A stretch of 9,189 nt of DNA from an uncultured Roseiflexaceae bacterium (GTDB taxonomy: Bacteria; Chloroflexota; Chloroflexia; Chloroflexales; Roseiflexaceae): contig CAIPUQ010000337.1 in the NCBI GenBank assembly GCA_903868295.1, forward strand, positions 1-9,189, in the 5' to 3' direction. The translations under genes were made by a program, and so were the position numbers. Position 1 is the first letter of the stretch; the number at the start of each line of letters is the position of its first letter. Shown one piece after another: positions 5,718 to 9,189 of this stretch. The notes beneath the pieces are model-generated. The model made no database searches. It worked only from the letters and a program-made list of their open reading frames with translations, and was not told the DNA's origin.

Positions 5718-6389
5718 TTATGCCGTACCTATTGTTTTGAGCGAAGTGCGAAAGATGACGCGGTATGCGGTCATGAAGAGTGTGCTACTGATGGTGAGAA
5801 TGTATAGCAGCGAAATCATGCTGACGCGTGTGTCGCTGCCTGCCAAGATCCCGTGCAATGCACCAGCAAAAAACGTAAAGAATGCAGCAGCGTGTATCCA
5901 CCGCCAGGCTTTGCCGATGGTGCTGCGCCATTCGGCCGTCACGGTCACCACCACAATCAGGGGGAAGGCAATCTGTCCAAGAGCAACTGCAAAAGGCAGA
6001 TAGGGCCCGTTGGCCGAAGGGATGAACAGAGTCTGCCAGGTATACCCGATGTAGCCATCCAACAAGAGCACCACGATGTGAATACTCATCATGATAACAC
6101 TCGCCAGTGAAGCCTGACGATGGATGTCGTTTGCTTGAACAACCCCAGGCCATTGTTGCGCTTGACGACCGGTAATCATCAACCCTGCGAAGGTAGAAAG
6201 CCAACTCAGGAAATACGCGACCAATCCGGTGCTGCGCGACAAATACCAGCCGGTGTGGATCCCATTGAGCGATTGTGCGATATCGCTGCCGACCATGAGC
6301 AGCACAAAAATACCCACCAACATGCCCAGCAGGATTCCCCCGCTCCGCGACAACAGCAGCCGGATTGATGGATTCATGGAAGCCCCCAT
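5718..6389 (-). CDS. Ferric-reductase-like transmembrane haem protein
   Basis: This 223-residue membrane protein has about six hydrophobic segments (near 17-35, 50-72, 92-111, 129-152, 164-184 and 188-207). Four histidines sit as two pairs: His90/His104 (NDIHRQAS and SIHIVVLLL) and His166/His179 (RWIHAAAF and ALHGILAG). This 13-14 residue spacing is the bis-haem-b arrangement of the ferric reductase/NOX/MsrQ/YedZ superfamily. There is no C-terminal FAD/NAD domain, so electrons must come from or go to separate proteins. The ATG at 6389 has no clear ribosome-binding site; an internal ATG at 6377 has GGGGG five nt upstream and may be the true start. The gene is 18 nt after the small membrane protein gene and 2 nt before apbE. 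Confidence 0.9.
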   Translation of the reverse strand: MGASMNPSIRLLLSRSGGILLGMLVGIFVLLMVGSDIAQSLNGIHTGWYLSRSTGLVAYFLSWLSTFAGLMITGRQAQQWPGVVQANDIHRQASLASVIMMSIHIVVLLLDGYIGYTWQTLFIPSANGPYLPFAVALGQIAFPLIVVVTVTAEWRSTIGKAWRWIHAAAFFTFFAGALHGILAGSDTRVSMISLLYILTISSTLFMTAYRVIFRTSLKTIGTA

Positions 6390-6407
6390 TTCAAATACGA
6401 GCGATGA

Positions 6408-6698
6408 TTAGTTTGACGAACGACTGCGCAATACGGGGCGGGTCACCTGCCGGAGCGGTACAGCAGCGGTGGTTCGATTGGTTGGTGCTGGGCCTTGTGC
6501 GGCAACCGTTTGATGTGTTGTACGGGCCGCCGGTAATTCGACCACAGTGATGGCGAGTGGGAGGGGTTCGCTCTGGATGGTGCCTTCGGTCTGGCGCACG
6601 ATACCTGCCCAGCCAAAGACGCTGACGAGCATTGCCCCGCCCAGCATGAGCCAGACACTCTGTTGTTTACGGGGCGTTTTCTGTCCAGGATTTGCCAT
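6408..6698 (-). CDS. Small single-pass membrane protein in the redox operon
   Basis: From the ATG at 6698 the product has 96 residues. GAAAGGA about 7 nt upstream of that ATG decides the start; the longer open frame overlaps the previous gene. After a basic N-terminus (residues 1-13) comes one membrane segment (about 15-35, VWLMLGGAMLVSVFGWAGIV). A Pro/Thr/Ala-rich, basic outer domain follows and ends VLRSRSSN. No conserved haem, flavin or metal motif is visible, and I do not recognise a family. Its place between the PepSY-like and ferric-reductase-like genes (25 and 18 nt gaps) suggests an accessory or assembly subunit. The role is inferred from context only. Confidence 0.75.
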   Translation of the reverse strand: MANPGQKTPRKQQSVWLMLGGAMLVSVFGWAGIVRQTEGTIQSEPLPLAITVVELPAARTTHQTVAAQGPAPTNRTTAAVPLRQVTRPVLRSRSSN

Positions 6699-6723
6699 GA
6701 TCAGGTCCTTTCGGGTATGAAAT

Positions 6724-7248
6724 CTAGTCGTCGTGGTCGTTTTCGTTGTGTTCGCGGTCTTCGTCATCGTGTCGATCGCGTTGGTCCGGCTGGTTACGCT
6801 CGACCAAAACGACCGTTCCATCGGTCGCGCTGACGTACACCGTGCCGGGTTCGTACACGATGGACCAGACGGTTTGCCCATCCAGGTCTACGAGCTCTGG
6901 TGGAGCCAGTGGTTCGAGTGCGCCTGCAATCGATCGGGCAGATGTCAGGGCAGCGGCGCTGGTAATGGTCGGCGCTGCAGGGACGTCGGCAATCTGTTCC
7001 TGGGGTACGTCGATGGGTTGCGCTGGTTGGTTTTCGAGTGTCATGATGCGATTCCCGGCTTCGGTGAGGCGATTGTTCGCGATATCGAGGGCCGCCGCAT
7101 ATTGGCTGACGGCACCATCATTGGCCTGTGCGACCGGCACCGTCGGGATTGCATCTGCCTGCCAAAAAAGAATCCCGCCTGCAATAGACATGACGGTTAT
7201 TGTCCAAAAAAACGCACTGAGTGCTGCACGGCGTTCTTGCTGTTCCAT
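6724..7248 (-). CDS. Membrane-anchored protein with PepSY-like domain and acidic/His tail
   Basis: This 174-residue protein is the first gene of the operon. AAAGGAAG about 5 nt before the ATG supports the start. One membrane segment (11-30) is followed by a helical stretch that may coil (44-72). A PepSY-like domain then fits at about 101-150: an alpha helix (TSARSIAGAL), a strand pair (VDLDGQTVWSIVYE) and the closing GTVYVSATDGTVVLVE, which matches the usual VYVDA-TG-V end. The last 22 residues are Asp/His/Asn-rich (ending NENDHDD) and could bind metal ions. PepSY domains are often found with membrane electron-transfer proteins, which fits the ferric-reductase-like partner and ApbE. The assignment rests on pattern recognition only. 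I see no convincing promoter upstream. Confidence 0.75.
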   Translation of the reverse strand: MEQQERRAALSAFFWTITVMSIAGGILFWQADAIPTVPVAQANDGAVSQYAAALDIANNRLTEAGNRIMTLENQPAQPIDVPQEQIADVPAAPTITSAAALTSARSIAGALEPLAPPELVDLDGQTVWSIVYEPGTVYVSATDGTVVLVERNQPDQRDRHDDEDREHNENDHDD

Positions 7249-7368
7249 GGGTTCTTCCTTTCACGGAGTCTCTCTCACACATTCATAGCGTATCAAACAC
7301 GGGTGCGAGATTCTTCTGCGGTGTGTTCGGTTACTCTCAAGATTGTGTCAAGACGAACGGCAAGCACG

Positions 7369-7374
7369 TATAAT
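7369..7374 (+). promoter_or_regulatory. -10 element of the methyltransferase gene
   Basis: A perfect TATAAT lies 27 nt upstream of the start codon. The best -35 candidate, TTGTGT at 7343-7348, is 20 nt away and weak, so the promoter call rests on the -10 box. The divergent redox operon begins at 7248, so the 153-bp gap probably holds both promoters. Confidence 0.45.
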
Positions 7375-7401
7375 GCACAGACCTAGCAGAAAGAACGTTA
7401 C

Positions 7402-8406
7402 ATGTACGTGCTCGAGTTTGCCACGTGGCCAGGATTGATTGGTGCGTTGTGTGACGAATTAGACGGATTGCAGTTGGCGTACATCGTCGAAGGCAATACC
7501 GCCACCGTCGATGCCTATGACCCGTGGCGATTGTCCGATAAGCTCCGTTGCGCCCAGAATGCATTCGTGCGGTTGTCCTATGATGTACCGCGCCCCAAAG
7601 CCCTGTTGGGCCAACAGTATTGGGACGAGATCGTTGCGATGGCGCGTGATATTGTGGGACGCGGTGCGTTTACAACACTGAATCTCGATGCTGCGGGGGC
7701 TGATTCGTCGGTCATGCAGCGCATTGTCACGTCATTGGGTACGACACTGGGCCTGTCCGTGGTGGCAGACGAAGCCGACCTGCAGATGCGCATCCGCCAA
7801 CGATCCGGCTATTGGGAAGTTCTGTTCCGCATCCGTCCACGGCCGATGGGGACCCGTGCCTGGCGTGTCTGCAACTACCCAGGGGCACTCAATGCAGTGG
7901 TCGCTGCTGCAATGGTGCGATTTGGTGGGGTGTACCCGGAGGATCGGATTGTCAACCTGGCCTGTGGTTCGGGCACCATTTTGATCGAGCGGCTCGCCCG
8001 CGGTCCTGCGGCGCATGCACTCGGATGTGACACCAACGCTGAGGCATTGGCATGTGCCAGACAGAATGTCGCAGCAGCGGGGAACACCAAACAGATTGTC
8101 TTGGAGCAGTGGGACGCCACCCAAACACCGCTCCCCGATGCGAGTGTCGATTTGATTTATATCGATTTGCCTTTTGGTCAGCTGATCGGGACCCACCACA
8201 CCAATTTGACACTCTACCCAGCGCTGTTGTACGAAGCGAGTCGGTTGCTTGCGCCGCGGGGTCGTATGGTTGTCATAACGCACGAGATCCGTCTGTTGCG
8301 GTCCGTTCTCGAAGAAATCGTCACCCTCCAGGCTACCGACGAGGTGCAGGTGTCGGTCGGCGGGATGGCTCCGTTGATGGTCCTCATTCAACCGGTTCGC
8401 CTCTAA
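7402..8406 (+). CDS. SAM-dependent RNA guanine-N2 methyltransferase (Trm14/THUMPD/RlmL class)
   Basis: This 334-residue protein has an N-terminal region (1-155) of alpha/beta character, consistent with a ferredoxin-like/THUMP-type RNA-binding module but too diverged for a firm call. The catalytic Rossmann domain begins with NYPGALNAVVAAAMVRF (158-174). SAM motif I is NLACGSGTILIE (185-196), motif II ends at Asp210 (ALGCD), Asp238 may bind the adenine, and motif IV is DLPFG (255-259). DLPFG/DPPYG marks amino-group methyltransferases, and the DLPFG form is typical of the Trm14/THUMPD group acting on tRNA guanosine N2. RlmL-like rRNA activity is the alternative. AGAAAG lies about 10 nt upstream of the ATG. 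It stands alone on the plus strand, with its own promoter and terminator. Confidence 0.88.
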   Translation: MYVLEFATWPGLIGALCDELDGLQLAYIVEGNTATVDAYDPWRLSDKLRCAQNAFVRLSYDVPRPKALLGQQYWDEIVAMARDIVGRGAFTTLNLDAAGADSSVMQRIVTSLGTTLGLSVVADEADLQMRIRQRSGYWEVLFRIRPRPMGTRAWRVCNYPGALNAVVAAAMVRFGGVYPEDRIVNLACGSGTILIERLARGPAAHALGCDTNAEALACARQNVAAAGNTKQIVLEQWDATQTPLPDASVDLIYIDLPFGQLIGTHHTNLTLYPALLYEASRLLAPRGRMVVITHEIRLLRSVLEEIVTLQATDEVQVSVGGMAPLMVLIQPVRL

Positions 8407-8422
8407 CGGGCGCATTGACCCT

Positions 8423-8450
8423 AACGCCCAGCCGTTTGGCTGGGCGTTTT
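8423..8450 (+). terminator. Rho-independent terminator of the methyltransferase gene
   Basis: AACGCCCAGCC (8423-8433) and its exact complement (8438-8448) enclose a GTTT loop, and the stem ends in TTTT. It begins 16 nt after the stop codon. It could also stop mnmG transcription from the other side, though the minus-strand tail is not U-rich. Confidence 0.9.
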
Positions 8451-8586
8451 GCCGTAGCATGCGGTGGACGTACAGGGCCGATCCTGTCGCTGCCGTGTTG
8501 CGCCTGCCCCGTGGGGGACCAGTCAGGTGGGTGCGGGGAGTGTTGCCGAGCTGGGGAATGGCTGGGACACGGTTTTTTTCAAAAAA
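8451..8586. other. Gap between converging genes, no gene seen
   Basis: This stretch of 136 bases holds no credible reading frame or RNA gene. Near its end, at about 8573-8586, an A/T inverted repeat (TTTTTT-TC-AAAAAA) lies next to the mnmG stop codon. It might contribute to transcript ending on the minus strand, but there is no GC stem. Confidence 0.4.
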
Positions 8587-9189
8587 CTAGCGAACGCTTG
8601 GTTGGTTGCTGCGCTCAATCGCCAAGATAACAACGGAAATGTCAGCGGGGGTAATGCCTGCCAAGCGCCCTGCTTGGCCTATCGTGCTGGGCGCGAAGCG
8701 TTGTAACACGATGACTGCCTCGGTCCGTAGGCCACGAATGGTCTGGTAATCAAGGGTCTGCGGGATGCGGTGGTGTTCCATTTTCGCGACGCGCTCGATG
8801 TGGCGCTGTTGTTTGACCAGGTACCCGCCGTATTTAATTTCGATTTCGAGGGTCTGGATGGTTGCCTCGTCGAGGAGTGGTAGTGCGAGCGCCGCCTGTA
8901 CCTGCGCATAGGTCGCCTCGGGGCGTGCCAGCACGTCGGCGGCGGTGACCTCGCGTGAGATCGGTTGCAGGTCGTGCGCGGCGAATGCAGCATTGATTGC
9001 GGCAGACGGGAAGACGCGACGTTCACGCAGGGCGGTGGCAGTAGTACTGACCGCATGCGCCCGTTCGGCAACGGCTTGTGCACGTGCAGGGCTGATGAGG
9101 CCGAGGTCTGCAGCGAGTGCACCGAGCCGGATGTCTGCGTTGTCGGTGCGGAGCAGTAAGCGATGCTCGGCCCGAGAAGTGAACATCCG
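8587..9189 (-). CDS. mnmG: MnmG (GidA), tRNA uridine-5-carboxymethylaminomethyl enzyme, C-terminal part
   Basis: MnmG, with MnmE, modifies U34 of tRNAs to cmnm5U or nm5U using FAD, NADH and methylene-THF. Only the last 200 or so residues are present; the FAD-binding N-terminus lies beyond the window edge. The fragment opens with RMFTSRAEHRLLLRTDNADI, the highly conserved entry to the C-terminal helical region; most relatives have Tyr where this has His. EIEIKYGGYLVKQQ, ME-HRIPQTLDY and TIGQAGRLAGITPADISVV follow in the order found in all MnmG proteins. This region binds MnmE and tRNA. The stop is TAG at 8587-8589. The fragment looks intact with no frameshift. Confidence 0.97.
   Translation of the reverse strand, partial: RMFTSRAEHRLLLRTDNADIRLGALAADLGLISPARAQAVAERAHAVSTTATALRERRVFPSAAINAAFAAHDLQPISREVTAADVLARPEATYAQVQAALALPLLDEATIQTLEIEIKYGGYLVKQQRHIERVAKMEHHRIPQTLDYQTIRGLRTEAVIVLQRFAPSTIGQAGRLAGITPADISVVILAIERSNQPSVR

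Noticed and set aside
7732..8460. Minus-strand open frame of 242 codons
   Set aside because: It is antisense to the methyltransferase gene, which has clear catalytic motifs, its own -10 box and a terminator.
8525..8586. Possible tRNA-like stretch before the mnmG stop codon
   Set aside because: There is no T-loop GTTCRA motif and no matching acceptor stem.

Overview
The window starts inside the 3' end of a 23S rRNA gene, includes two 5S rRNA genes and an initiator tRNA, and ends inside mnmG. It is bacterial. The secreted RCC1/IPT protein ends in a Thr/Pro/Ser-rich tail (TPT-like runs) of a kind common in Chloroflexota, and the redox and tRNA-modification genes fit that phylum. This is an inference from protein style; the sequence alone does not fix the genus.

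Layout. (1) 1-630: 23S 3' end, first 5S and its hairpin terminator close an rRNA operon. (2) 630-1680: no credible gene. It holds four copies of a composite repeat built from inverted repeats whose arms are separated by exactly 30 nt, followed by a long hairpin. (3) 1683-3191 (minus): an exported RCC1-like beta-propeller/IPT protein with its own sigma70-type promoter; it looks more AT-rich than its neighbours. (4) 3192-3728: that promoter, a fifth diverged repeat copy and a second hairpin related to the one at 1645-1677. (5) 3729-4491 (plus): a small cupin and a DUF1801 protein, probably co-transcribed. (6) 4498-4780: a second 5S gene with a good promoter of its own, then an initiator tRNA-Met and a 36-bp perfect palindrome. 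(7) 7248-4798 (minus): a tight four-gene operon encoding a membrane-anchored PepSY-like protein, a small single-pass membrane protein, a haem-binding ferric-reductase-like membrane protein and ApbE (FAD:protein FMN transferase). (8) 7402-8406 (plus): a THUMP/Trm14-class guanine-N2 RNA methyltransferase with a terminator. (9) 8587-9189 (minus): the C-terminal third of MnmG.

Functional picture. The minus-strand operon looks like a membrane electron-transfer module: haem-b transmembrane core, flavinylating enzyme and two small anchored accessory proteins. No FMN-binding acceptor protein is present in the window. The methyltransferase and mnmG are both RNA-modification genes. The stretch between the two 5S copies (about 4 kb) looks like an accessory island carrying the repeats, the RCC1 protein and two small orphan genes.

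The most unusual thing here is the repeat family. Arm sequences differ between copies while complementarity and the 30-31 nt spacing persist, and one copy looks collapsed between two arms. I could not connect it to a named element.
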